A stretch of 64,000 nt of DNA, from contig NZ_JAAGKO020000039.1 in assembly GCF_027947535.2 (NCBI RefSeq), positions 19,573 to 83,572 of the forward strand. The letters run 5' to 3'. The notes under the pieces were generated by a model that did no database searches, had not been told where the DNA came from, and was given only the letters and a program-made list of their open reading frames with translations. The stretch is from Streptantibioticus silvisoli (lineage in GTDB: Bacteria > Actinomycetota > Actinomycetes > Streptomycetales > Streptomycetaceae). Position numbers and translations under genes: made by a program. Shown here piece after piece: positions 7,975 through 16,331 of the stretch (its first letter is position 1; each line of letters opens with the position of its first letter).

Positions 7975-9900
7975 TTGCACAGACAGCCCTTGAGGAAACT
8001 GATGACGTCGGCGCTGGCCGCCGGCGCGCTCGCGGCGGGCTGCGTCGCACTGCTGCCGGCGACCGCCCAGGCCCGCGGGACCGCCGGCGCCGCGCAGGGC
8101 GCCGGGGGCGTGACGGCCGAACAGGCGGACTTCTCCGCCGCGTCGGCGCGGTACCACGTTCCGGTGCCGGTGCTGCTGGCGGTGGCGTACCAGGAGTCGC
8201 AGTGGGCCTCGCACACCGGCCAGTACAACACCAGCGGCGGCTTCGGCCCGATGGACCTCACCGACGTCACCGCGGCGATGGTCTCCGGCGGCGGCACCGG
8301 TGCGGCCGGCCGGGCCGCGCTCGGCACGTTCACCGCCGACCCGGCGCTGCACACGCTGACGGCGGCGGCGAAGCTGTCCGGCCTCCCGGCGGCCCGGCTG
8401 CGCGACGACACCGCGGGGAACATCCTCGGCGGCGCGGCACTGCTCGCGTCGTACGAGAAGGCGCTGACCGGCGGCACGTCGGCGGATCCGGCGGACTGGT
8501 ACGGCGCGGTGGCCCGCTACAGCGGTTCCCCGGACCGCAAGGCCGCCGCGTCGTTCGCCGACGGCGTCTTCGCCCGCGTCCGGGACGGCGCCCGCCTGAC
8601 GACGCCCGAGGGGCAGCGGGTGGCCCTGGCCGCCGACGGCTCGGTGCGCCCGGCGACCGGCCAGCTGGCCGCGCTGCGCCTGAAGGCCGACGACACGACG
8701 GCGGCCGAGTGCCCGGTGGACCTGGACTGCCAGTTCCTGCCGGCCGACCCGTCGAACTACCAGGCGGCGAACCGTCCCACCGACGGGATGAAGGTCCGCT
8801 ACATCGTCATCCACGACACCGAGTCGTCGTACCAGAGCGCCATCGACTCCTTCCAGGCCCCGGGCAACGGGGACGCCGCCAACTACGTGATGCGCTCCTC
8901 GGACGGCGCCGTCACGCAGATGGTGCCGGACAAGGACGTCGCGTTCCAGGCGGGCAACTACTGGTTCAACATGCACTCGATCGGCATCGAGCACGAGGGC
9001 TTCGCCGCCCACGGCGCGACCTGGTACACCCGGACCCAGTACCAGAACACCGCCGACCTGGTGACGTACCTCGCCGCCCGGTACGGCATCCCGCTGGACC
9101 GGCAGCACATCATCGGGCACGACAACGTGCCCGGCCCTCTTGAGGGTTACGTGGCCGGTATGCACTGGGACCCGGGACCGTACTGGGACTGGTCGTCGTT
9201 CATGTCGCTGCTCGGCGCCCCGGTGGACGGCGGCCCGCACGGCGTCGGCGCGGTCGGCAGCGCGGTGACCATCACGCCGTCGTTCGCCGCCAACGAGCAG
9301 ACGGTCGACGTGTGCCCGGCGGACGACCCGACCGGTGACACCACGACGTGCACCGACCAGACGCAGGCGTCGAACTTCCTGTACGTGCGCACCGCCGCGA
9401 GCGCGACCGCGCCGCTGGTCGCCGACCCGGCCCTGCACCCGGGCGCGTCGGCCGGCACCGACGACATCAGCGACTGGGGCGACACCGTCTCGCAGGGCCA
9501 GCAGTTCGTGGTCGCCGGCGTCAGCGGCGACTGGACGGCGATCTGGTACAGCGGCCAGAAGGTGTGGTTCTACAACCCGGGCGGGGTGAACACCACCCCG
9601 GCCTGCGGCGTGCGGATCGTCGGCGCGGCGGGCGGTGCCGCGGTCTCCGTCTACGGTGAGGGCTACCCGCAGCCGTCGGAGTACCCGGCGGGCCTGTCGC
9701 CGTCCACCGAGGACCCGCTGACCGCGTACTCGATCCCGGCCGGCCAGAGCTACGTCAGCACCGCCGCGCCGGTCAGCACGGACGACTTCTTCTCGTCCAG
9801 CGACACGCTGGTCACCGGTGCCGGTCAGCTCTACACCATCCAGTACGACCACCGCCTGGTGCTGGTCAACGCGTCCGACGTCAGCGTGCACACCCGGTAG
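7975..9900 (+). CDS. exported N-acetylmuramoyl-L-alanine amidase (Amidase_2/PGRP)
   Basis: Predicted secreted peptidoglycan hydrolase of 641 residues. Start TTG 7975 sits four bases after GAGGAGG and gives a Sec signal peptide ending near 'ATAQA'. Residues about 45-225 resemble a lytic-transglycosylase-like helical domain ('VLLAVAYQESQW'). The amidase domain spans about 273-405: 'RYIVIHDTES' (first zinc His), 'SIGIEHEGF', 'IIGHDNVPGP' and 'MHWDPGPYWDW' (further zinc ligand and catalytic region). The C-terminal 200 residues contain two beta-rich, SH3-like segments ('FLYVRTAASATAPLV'), likely wall-binding. Monocistronic. Likely role: wall remodelling or lysis of neighbours. Confidence 0.9.
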   Translation: MHRQPLRKLMTSALAAGALAAGCVALLPATAQARGTAGAAQGAGGVTAEQADFSAASARYHVPVPVLLAVAYQESQWASHTGQYNTSGGFGPMDLTDVTAAMVSGGGTGAAGRAALGTFTADPALHTLTAAAKLSGLPAARLRDDTAGNILGGAALLASYEKALTGGTSADPADWYGAVARYSGSPDRKAAASFADGVFARVRDGARLTTPEGQRVALAADGSVRPATGQLAALRLKADDTTAAECPVDLDCQFLPADPSNYQAANRPTDGMKVRYIVIHDTESSYQSAIDSFQAPGNGDAANYVMRSSDGAVTQMVPDKDVAFQAGNYWFNMHSIGIEHEGFAAHGATWYTRTQYQNTADLVTYLAARYGIPLDRQHIIGHDNVPGPLEGYVAGMHWDPGPYWDWSSFMSLLGAPVDGGPHGVGAVGSAVTITPSFAANEQTVDVCPADDPTGDTTTCTDQTQASNFLYVRTAASATAPLVADPALHPGASAGTDDISDWGDTVSQGQQFVVAGVSGDWTAIWYSGQKVWFYNPGGVNTTPACGVRIVGAAGGAAVSVYGEGYPQPSEYPAGLSPSTEDPLTAYSIPAGQSYVSTAAPVSTDDFFSSSDTLVTGAGQLYTIQYDHRLVLVNASDVSVHTR

Positions 9901-10082
9901 GCCGCCCGACGGTCGGTCGCCGGACGGCAGGTTGCGGACGGTCGGCCGCCGGACATCAGGTTGTCGGACAGCAGGTCGCCGGACCCGTTGAAAAGGTGAC
10001 TTCCGGTCAACTACCTGGCCGCGTCTCATCTTTGAGGCCGTCCGCTTTGGGCTTGACCGTGGAATTTCAATACGATCCGGCG

Positions 10083-11372
10083 ATGATCATACGAAGGCGG
10101 CTGACGGCCTGGCTGGGCTGCGGTCTCCTCGCCTTTCTGGCGAGCGGACTGCTTCCCACCCAGGTCGCGTCGGCCGATGAACCACAGGCGACCCAAGGGT
10201 CCCCCAAGGTCGAGCTGGTACTCGACGTCAGCGGATCGATGAGCGCCCGGGACATCGACGGCCAGTCCCGGATGTCGGCCGCCAAGCAGGCGTTCGACGA
10301 CGTACTGAACGCGGTACCGCCGGGTGTCGAACTCGGCATCCGCACCCTCGGCGCCAACTACCCGGGCAACAACCGGCAGGTGGGCTGCAAGGACACCGCG
10401 CAGCTCTACCCGGTCAGCGACCACCTGGACCGCACCGAGGCCGAGACCGCGGTGGCCACCCTCCAGCCGACCGGCTGGACCCCCATCGGCCCGGCGCTGG
10501 AGAAGGCCGCCGACGACCTCCAGGGCGGCGGCAACGGCAGCCGCCGGATCGTCCTCATCACCGACGGCGAGGACACCTGCCAGCCGCTCGACCCCTGCCA
10601 GGTCGCGCGGGACATCGCCGCCAAGGGCGTCGACACCACGATCGACACCCTCGGCCTCATCCCCGACGCCAGCACCCGCAGCCAGCTCAGCTGCATCGCC
10701 AACGCCACCGGCGGCACGTACACCACCGTGCAGCACCGGCAGGAACTCACCAGCCGCGTCAAGCAGTTGGTCAACCGCAGTACCACCCCGGCGGTCAACC
10801 CGGTCGGCACCCTCGGCACCGCCGACTGCACGACCGCGCCGCTGCTCAAGCCGGGCCTGTACACCGACCACGAGATGTTCTCCGAGAACCGCTGGTACAA
10901 GGTGGCCGTCGAACCCGGCCAGGAACTGCGGGCCTCGGTCAGCGTCTCCGACGACCGGACCGTCAACCAGGACTACGGCGTGCTGCTGCGCGCGGTGACC
11001 CAGTCCGGGCGGGAGATCGTCCGGGACCAGGAGGACGGCAGCGGGCGCACCGACGTCGTCTCGGCCGGTCTGCGGTACCCGAAGCCGAAGGCGGACAACG
11101 ACTCCGACGACTCGCCCCCGCCGCCGGAGACGGTCTGCCTCCAGGTCGGCAACTCCTTCTCCGCGCCGGCGTCGGTCAAGACCACGCCCGGCCTGCCGGT
11201 CGAACTCTCCGTCGACCTGGTCAGCTCCCCGAAGGCGGCGTCGGACGTCGCGTTCTTCGGACTGGGCAGTGGCTGGTGGCTTTTGATGTTCCTGACTCTG
11301 ACAGGATTCGTCGCCGGTACCTTGTGGGGCTGGCTCTCTCGCTGGCGCGTCGCAATCTGGAGAACCCATTGA
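10083..11372 (+). CDS. exported VWA-domain protein with C-terminal membrane anchor
   Basis: 429 residues. Signal peptide at 1-30, then a von Willebrand factor A domain (about 40-230) with an intact MIDAS: 'LDVSGSM' (DxSxS), a Thr in 'GWTPIGPAL' and 'ITDGEDTCQ'. A beta-rich extracellular region follows, and a single membrane helix near the C-terminus ('WWLLMFLTLTGFVAGT') ends with a short basic tail. It is probably a surface adhesion or complex-scaffolding protein acting with the next gene, whose start codon overlaps its stop. Start ATG 10083 was chosen because upstream codons lack a ribosome binding site and would displace the signal peptide. Confidence 0.85.
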   Translation: MIIRRRLTAWLGCGLLAFLASGLLPTQVASADEPQATQGSPKVELVLDVSGSMSARDIDGQSRMSAAKQAFDDVLNAVPPGVELGIRTLGANYPGNNRQVGCKDTAQLYPVSDHLDRTEAETAVATLQPTGWTPIGPALEKAADDLQGGGNGSRRIVLITDGEDTCQPLDPCQVARDIAAKGVDTTIDTLGLIPDASTRSQLSCIANATGGTYTTVQHRQELTSRVKQLVNRSTTPAVNPVGTLGTADCTTAPLLKPGLYTDHEMFSENRWYKVAVEPGQELRASVSVSDDRTVNQDYGVLLRAVTQSGREIVRDQEDGSGRTDVVSAGLRYPKPKADNDSDDSPPPPETVCLQVGNSFSAPASVKTTPGLPVELSVDLVSSPKAASDVAFFGLGSGWWLLMFLTLTGFVAGTLWGWLSRWRVAIWRTH

Positions 11373-12157
11373 TACGTGGCACAACGATGTTCACCCGTGC
11401 TCTGCTCACCGGCGCCGTGCTCGCGGGGGTGGCCGGCCTGACCGCGGCCCCCGCGCTGGCCGACGACTCGGCCTCCCCCTCGCCGTCGCCGAGCGCCTCG
11501 GCGGCGCCCACCGAGGCGGGCACCAGCTTCCGCACCGCGGCGGTCTTCCAGCAGGGCCAGCAGGCCACGGCCGACGCCTCCACCGGTGACTACCTGTACT
11601 GGGCCTTCCCGGCCGACGCCGGCCAGAACGTCACCGTGCACGCCTCCGTCACCTTTCCGCAGGCCTACCAGCGGCACGGCACGTCCACCTGGCAGCTCGA
11701 CGTCTACGACGGCCTGCGCCGCCGCCAGCCGTGCACCTACGGCACCAACACCCGCCCGGCCCCGGACGACACCCCGCAGATCCAGCTGACCTGCCGGCTG
11801 CGCACCGTCGAGGCGTACACCTCGGCGTGGTCCAACGACCCGCTGCGCGGCGCGTTCTACGTGCGGCTGACCGCGGTCGACGTTCCGTCGGGCGACCTGG
11901 GCCTGCCGGTGTCCACCTCGGTGACGGCCACCTCGGTCAAGGCCGGCGCCTCCGCCGCCGTCGACGGCTCGGTCACCCCGGTGGTCTCCCGCTACGGTCC
12001 GGACGTCTCGCCCACCGACGGCTGGGCCGGCACCTGGTGGTCCGCCCGCTGGCTGTGGACCGCGGCCGGCGGCGCCCTGGCCGCCCTCGCCGCGATCGGC
12101 GGCTACGCCCTCACCCGCGGCCACGGCCGCTTCCGCCGCGTCCCTCCGGGCGTCTGA
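11369..12157 (+). CDS. exported membrane-anchored protein coupled to the VWA gene
   Basis: A Sec signal peptide (ends 'APALA') is followed by a Ser/Pro linker, a beta-rich ectodomain (about 45-215) with two Cys ('QPCTYGT' and 'LTCRLR', likely a disulfide) and a single C-terminal membrane helix with a basic tail. The best start is TTG 11369, seven bases after GGAG. It overlaps the upstream TGA as TTGA, implying translational coupling. ATG 11387 is the alternative but has no good ribosome binding site. The topology matches its upstream partner, suggesting a two-component surface complex. Family not recognised. Confidence 0.8.
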   Translation: MIRGTTMFTRALLTGAVLAGVAGLTAAPALADDSASPSPSPSASAAPTEAGTSFRTAAVFQQGQQATADASTGDYLYWAFPADAGQNVTVHASVTFPQAYQRHGTSTWQLDVYDGLRRRQPCTYGTNTRPAPDDTPQIQLTCRLRTVEAYTSAWSNDPLRGAFYVRLTAVDVPSGDLGLPVSTSVTATSVKAGASAAVDGSVTPVVSRYGPDVSPTDGWAGTWWSARWLWTAAGGALAALAAIGGYALTRGHGRFRRVPPGV

Positions 12158-12183
12158 CGGACCCACGTCCCCCCGGGGACACG

Positions 12184-12220
12184 CGAAGGCGCCCGGCCGG
12201 GGTACGGCGGGGCGCCTTCG
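12184..12220 (+). terminator. hairpin terminator
   Basis: CGAAGGCGCCC (12184-12194) pairs with GGGCGCCTTCG (12210-12220), 26 bp after the stop of the exported protein gene. Confidence 0.65.
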
Positions 12221-12235
12221 TCGCTCCGCGGGGTG

Positions 12236-12450
12236 AAACTCCATGCGGTGCGGTGCGGTGGTGCGCGGTGCGGTGCGGCACCGGGCGGTGAAGCTCCATG
12301 CGGCGCGGCGCGGCACCGGGCGGTGCGGCTCCGGGCGGTGCGGCACGGCACCGGGCGGTGCGGCTCCGGGCGGTGCGGTGAAGCTCCGCGCGGTGAAAGC
12401 GTGGCGCCCGGCGCGGCGCGGCACCGGGCGGCGCGGCTCCGCGCGCCCGA
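12236..12450. repeat. degenerate GCGGTGCGGC(A/T)CCGGGCGGTG repeats
   Basis: About 200 bp of irregular repeats built from GCACCGGGCGGTGCGGCTCCG and GTGAAGCTCC(A/G)(T/C)GCGG units between convergent genes. Non-coding. Confidence 0.6.
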
Positions 12451-12467
12451 CCGCCGTGCCGGTGACG

Positions 12468-13619
12468 CTACTTCACGTCGTAGCGCTCGACCTCGTTGCC
12501 GGTGCCGGCGGCACGCGGGGGCTGGGGCTGGGCGCCCTCGGCGTTGCCGAGGTTGCGGCGGACCGAGTCGAGGATGGTCAGGCCCTGGCCGACCAGGCCG
12601 GCCGCGATCTCGCCCAGGCCGTCGGCGCCGTTGAGGACGTTGACGTTGGCGCCGGCCAGGCCGCTCGCCGCCTCCTTGACGATCTGCGGCAGCTGCTCGA
12701 TCAGCATCCGCTCCAGCGCGACGCGGTCGTGCGAGGCGGCCGCCTCCGCCTGGATCTTCATCCGGTTGGCCTCGGCCGTCGCCAGCACCCGGATGCGCTC
12801 CGCCTCCGCCTCGGCCGGCTTGACGACCTCGGCGACCAGCTGCTGCTGGCGCAACTCCGCCTGGCGCTGCGCCAGTTCGGTCTGCGCGGCGAGCACCTCC
12901 TGCTGGGCGTGGGCCTGCGCGAGCGGACCGGCCTGCGAGGCCTGCGCCTGCGCGCGGTCCACCTCGGCGTTGTACTGCGCCTGGACGACCTCGGTCTTGC
13001 GCTGGTACTCGGCCTGGTTCCGGGTGGCCTCCTGCTGGGCCTCCGCCGACTCCTGGTTGGCCTTCGCCCAGGCGATCTGCGCCTGCCGCTGGATCGCGGC
13101 CTTGTACGGCGCGGACATCGACTCGATGTAGCCGGTCTCGCCGTCGTCGATCGACTGGATCTGGAGCGAGTCGACGATCAGGCCGATCTTGGCCATCTCC
13201 GTCTTGGAGGTCTCCAGCACCTCGGTGGCCAGCTTCTGGCGTTCGGTGACGATCTCCTCGACCGTCATCGAGCCGATGATGGACCGCAGGTGACCGGCGA
13301 AGATCCGCCCGGTCAGCACCGCCATCTGGTCCTGGTCGGACAGGAACCGCTGCCCGGCGTTGACGATCGACTCGGTGTCGTTGCCGACCTTGAACGCGAT
13401 CACCGCCCGCACGGTCAGCGCGATGCCCTGCTTGGTCACGCAGGTCTCCGCGACCTCCGCCTCGCACATCGACAGCGTCAGGAACCGGGTCTTGCGCAGC
13501 ACCGGCAGCACGAACTTGCCGTGCCCGGTGACCACGCGGAACGGCGCACCGCCCTGTCCCCGTCGGCCACCCGAGATCAGCATCGCCTGATCGGGAGCCG
13601 GAACGCGGTAACCAAACAT
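12468..13619 (-). CDS. flotillin-like SPFH/Band-7 protein
   Basis: 383 residues. N-terminal SPFH domain (about 1-160) with 'QAMLISGGRRGQGGAPFRVVTG', then a long Ala/Glu/Gln-rich coiled coil (about 165-310) of the flotillin type ('EAERIRVLATAEANRMKIQAEA'), and a C-terminal segment near 'GLVGQGLTILDSVRRNL'. Flotillins scaffold membrane microdomains. There is no hydrophobic N-terminal anchor, so membrane association may need the partner. Ribosome site GAGGAG precedes the ATG. The upstream NfeD-like gene ends 14 bp before the start, and flotillin-NfeD pairing is a known conserved arrangement. Confidence 0.88.
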   Translation of the reverse strand: MFGYRVPAPDQAMLISGGRRGQGGAPFRVVTGHGKFVLPVLRKTRFLTLSMCEAEVAETCVTKQGIALTVRAVIAFKVGNDTESIVNAGQRFLSDQDQMAVLTGRIFAGHLRSIIGSMTVEEIVTERQKLATEVLETSKTEMAKIGLIVDSLQIQSIDDGETGYIESMSAPYKAAIQRQAQIAWAKANQESAEAQQEATRNQAEYQRKTEVVQAQYNAEVDRAQAQASQAGPLAQAHAQQEVLAAQTELAQRQAELRQQQLVAEVVKPAEAEAERIRVLATAEANRMKIQAEAAASHDRVALERMLIEQLPQIVKEAASGLAGANVNVLNGADGLGEIAAGLVGQGLTILDSVRRNLGNAEGAQPQPPRAAGTGNEVERYDVK

Positions 13620-13632
13620 GCTCTTCTTCTCC

Positions 13633-13944
13633 TCAACCAGCGTCGCCGGCGTCGCCGGTCAACGCGTCCAACGGATCAGCCCACTCGATGACATCCACCT
13701 GCCGCACCCCGCGGGACTCGACCACCAAGACCTTCGTCCCGCGGACCAGCGGCTGCGCGGACCAGGCGAGGAACGTCTCCGTCCCGCCCCGCACCCGTAC
13801 CAGGACCTCGCCCGGACCGGCGTCACCCCGGGTACCGATCTCCAGCACTCCACAGCATCCGACCACGGCTTCGTCCGGCGCCATCGAAGGCCGCCCCCTT
13901 TTTGTCTCGAACCCGCGGAGAAGATCCCCGTAGGCCCTGATCAA
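13633..13944 (-). CDS. small NfeD-like OB-fold partner of flotillin
   Basis: Up to 103 residues. The core 'GPGEVLVRVRGGTETFLAWSAQPLVRGTKVLVVESRG' followed by 'VDVIEW' matches the C-terminal OB fold of NfeD proteins, without the membrane part. The start is uncertain: TTG 13944 or ATG 13884. Its stop lies inside the ribosome binding site of the flotillin gene, so the two form an operon. Likely role: cytosolic partner in flotillin assemblies. Confidence 0.7.
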   Translation of the reverse strand: MIRAYGDLLRGFETKRGRPSMAPDEAVVGCCGVLEIGTRGDAGPGEVLVRVRGGTETFLAWSAQPLVRGTKVLVVESRGVRQVDVIEWADPLDALTGDAGDAG

Positions 13945-14495
13945 CGACCATAACCCCGCCCCGCAGTCACGCCCATCCCTCTTCCGTCGCGGTTTACCGC
14001 CGATTCGGCAACAGAGGCAACGTCACCTCCCCGGAAACCGTCCGGCAATCCCGTTACGGACCTGTCAGCGCCACGGCGTACGCTGCACCCCGCGTCCACG
14101 TCTTTCACATCATGCACACCTATGTCATGGACAAGCGGCGCAGGACGAGCCCGCGCCGCCGCCCGCCACACCCTCCGCCGCATCGAGCCCGTCGGACGGC
14201 GCGTCCGGCGACCCGGACGAGGTCGACAACCTCGTCAACGACTTCGCCGACTACGTGGATGCTGGCGCTGGAGGTCTCCGGGACGGACACGCCCACGAGC
14301 GTCACCGCGGCCTTCACCCCGGCGGGTTCGCCGGCCGGTACGGCGGGCTCCGGCAGCCAGGCGCTCGCGCCGGACACGTCCGGGTGGGGCGAGAACTGCG
14401 TCCCACCGTCCCCCGCGTCACCGCCGGGAGGCGGTGGGCGTTTCCCCACAGCGAAGTGCACCGCGCTCCGGCCGCGGGAAATCTACGGTCGCCCT
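13945..14495. other. 551-bp gap with a possible gene remnant
   Basis: No intact gene is supported. On the plus strand near 14130-14280 one frame reads as a Pro/Ala/Ser-rich linker followed by 'DPDEVDNLVNDFADYVD', and a second frame continues 'MLALEVSGTDTPTSVTAAF'. This is what a decayed exported-protein gene with a frameshift would look like, but no start or signal peptide remains. The right end must hold the promoter of the Crp/Fnr gene. Confidence 0.4.
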
Positions 14496-15182
14496 ATGGA
14501 CGACACCCTGGGCACCGCTGCCGCCGACACCGGCCACACCCTGCGACGCCTCATCGGCGAGGAGATCTGGGCCGCCCTGCTCGCCGACGCGGTCGTACGC
14601 CCGCACCGCCCCGGCGACATCCTGTTACGCCAAGGTGCGCCCGGCACACACGTGTTGGCCGTGCTGGAGGGCACCACGAAGGTCGTCCGGCTGGAGCGTG
14701 ACGGAGAACTGAAGCTTCTGGCCTTCCGCGGCCCCGGTGAACTCCTCGGTGAAGTAGCCGTCCTGGACGAGGAGGTCCGGCTCGCCACGGTCGAAGCCCT
14801 GTCGCACTGCCGCGTCGCGGTGGTCAGCAAGGACCGCTTCATGGCGTTCACCGACCGCCACGACCTCTATCCCGTCCTGCTGCGGCACTCCCTCAACCGC
14901 TTCCGGGAGTCCGAACGCGCCCGTGTCGGCGGCGACCCGCTCGGGCGGCTCGCGGACACCCTGGCCCGCCTCGCCGTGTTCGCCGGCACCGGCCACTGTT
15001 CCGGGGACCGGATCGAACTGGCACTGAGCCGCAACGAACTCGCCCAGCACCTGGGCATCTCCCGCAACACGGTCAGCACGCTGCTCACCGTCCTCGGGCC
15101 GTACGGGGTGCGGGCCGGCCGGATGCGCATCGTCGTTGACGACCTGGCCACGCTGCGCCGGGTGGCGGGCGGAGCGTCGTAA
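14496..15182 (+). CDS. Crp/Fnr family transcriptional regulator
   Basis: 228 residues. A cyclic-nucleotide-binding beta-barrel fold occupies about 20-140 ('RPGDILLRQGAPGTHVLAVLEG', 'GPGELLGEVAVLDEEVRLATVEAL'), with a dimer helix after it and a winged helix-turn-helix at about 170-215 ('LSRNELAQHLGISRNTVSTLL'). The 'GELLGEVAVLDEEVRLATV' stretch has the Glu and Arg of a cNMP phosphate-binding cassette, so nucleotide binding is plausible. No FNR cluster Cys are present. It lies 159 bp upstream of a class III cyclase-like gene on the same strand, which suggests a sensor/second-messenger pair. Confidence 0.88.
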   Translation: MDDTLGTAAADTGHTLRRLIGEEIWAALLADAVVRPHRPGDILLRQGAPGTHVLAVLEGTTKVVRLERDGELKLLAFRGPGELLGEVAVLDEEVRLATVEALSHCRVAVVSKDRFMAFTDRHDLYPVLLRHSLNRFRESERARVGGDPLGRLADTLARLAVFAGTGHCSGDRIELALSRNELAQHLGISRNTVSTLLTVLGPYGVRAGRMRIVVDDLATLRRVAGGAS

Positions 15183-15341
15183 GCCGGCGCCGATGTGTCC
15201 GGTGTCATGCCGGGTACGCACCGCGAGTGCACACCTCGGACGCGGACTTCGCGACAGTCGAGGAACCGGCCCGGCGGCGAACAGCCCCGGGTCGGGGACG
15301 GTGCCGCCGGCACCGACATCACGACTGCGTGGAGGCTCATG

Positions 15342-16331
15342 ATGACCCCGTACTCCGCTCCGCTGCCCGCGGCCGCCACCGCCGCGCCGAACACCGTCAG
15401 CCGGCCGCTCCCGCCGTACCGCGGAATCGTCGCCGTGGACGCCAAGGACTTCACCGGGCGGCCGGCCATCGAACACGCCGAGATCAGCCGCAGCGTGCCG
15501 GAGTTGCTGGAGGCGTCGCTGAACCGGGCCGGCCTCGCCCACCTGTGGGCCGACCGCAGGTTCCCCAACTCCACGGGCGACGGTTACGTGTTCGGTTTCG
15601 ACCCGGCCCACCTGCCGTTCATGATCCACCCCTGGCTGAACACCCTTCAGGACGTGCTCACCCGGTTCAACGCCGGCTCGCCGGGGGTGGCGCCCATCCG
15701 GCTGCGCGTCAGCCTCCACGTCGGCCCGCTGCCGGACTCCGGTGGCGAGTTCGACGGCAACGGCACCGCGCGCAACGACACGCACCGACTGCTCGACTCC
15801 GTCCCGGTCAAGGCGATCCTGGCGGCCTCCAGCGAAAGCATCACCCAGGTCGCCGCCATCCTGTCCGACCGTGCCCACCAGGACGCCGTCGCCGGCGGCT
15901 ACGCGGGACGGCACCCCGACCACTTCCTGGAGGTCCCGGCCACCGTCGAGGGCAAGACGTTCGCCCAGCGTGCCTGGCTGTACATTCCGGCGCCCTCGGG
16001 GAACCTCTACGACCGCCGCATCCTCGGGGAGCAGGTCATGGCCGACCAGCGGACCCCCGGCGGGACCTGTGACGACCAAGCCGATGACGCCCCCGCCACG
16101 CGGACCGACATCAAGGCGGACAACGGCATCGTCAACACCGGCCGGGTATCGGGCGGCCAGCACCTGTCCAACCGCGGCGGCGACCACATCGGTGACCGGG
16201 TGGAGGGCTCCAAGATCGGCAGCATCGGCGGCGAACACATCGGCGGCGACAACAACGGTCACCGGGTGGGAACCGTCCACGGCAACCTGGGCGACGTCGT
16301 GCGCGACGGCCAGCGCAAGCAAGACCGGTGA
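15342..16331 (+). CDS. class III nucleotide cyclase-like protein with C-terminal Gly/Asn motif tail
   Basis: 329 residues. Residues about 25-235 follow the class III cyclase plan: 'IVAVDAKDFTG' (first metal Asp, compare VDIVGFT), 'STGDGYVFGF' (compare GDGFMAVF, second metal Asp), 'LRVSLHVGPL' and 'GNGTARNDTHRLLDS' (helix with the Asn position). Both metal Asp are kept, so activity is possible. The tail (about 250-329) is Gly/Asn/His-rich and carries 'NGIVNTGRVSGGQHLSNRG' (261-279) and 'GDNNGHRVGTVHGNLGDVV'. The former recurs in the next protein. Start ATG 15342, six bases after GGAGG. Its stop overlaps the next GTG by 4 bp (GTGA). Product nucleotide unknown. A catalytically dead sensor is the alternative. 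Confidence 0.75.
   Translation: MTPYSAPLPAAATAAPNTVSRPLPPYRGIVAVDAKDFTGRPAIEHAEISRSVPELLEASLNRAGLAHLWADRRFPNSTGDGYVFGFDPAHLPFMIHPWLNTLQDVLTRFNAGSPGVAPIRLRVSLHVGPLPDSGGEFDGNGTARNDTHRLLDSVPVKAILAASSESITQVAAILSDRAHQDAVAGGYAGRHPDHFLEVPATVEGKTFAQRAWLYIPAPSGNLYDRRILGEQVMADQRTPGGTCDDQADDAPATRTDIKADNGIVNTGRVSGGQHLSNRGGDHIGDRVEGSKIGSIGGEHIGGDNNGHRVGTVHGNLGDVVRDGQRKQDR

Noticed and set aside
14120..14461. Minus-strand frame of 113 residues upstream of the Crp/Fnr gene
   Set aside because: Val/Gly/Arg-rich without a ribosome site or domain. Plus-strand fragments in the same place look more protein-like.
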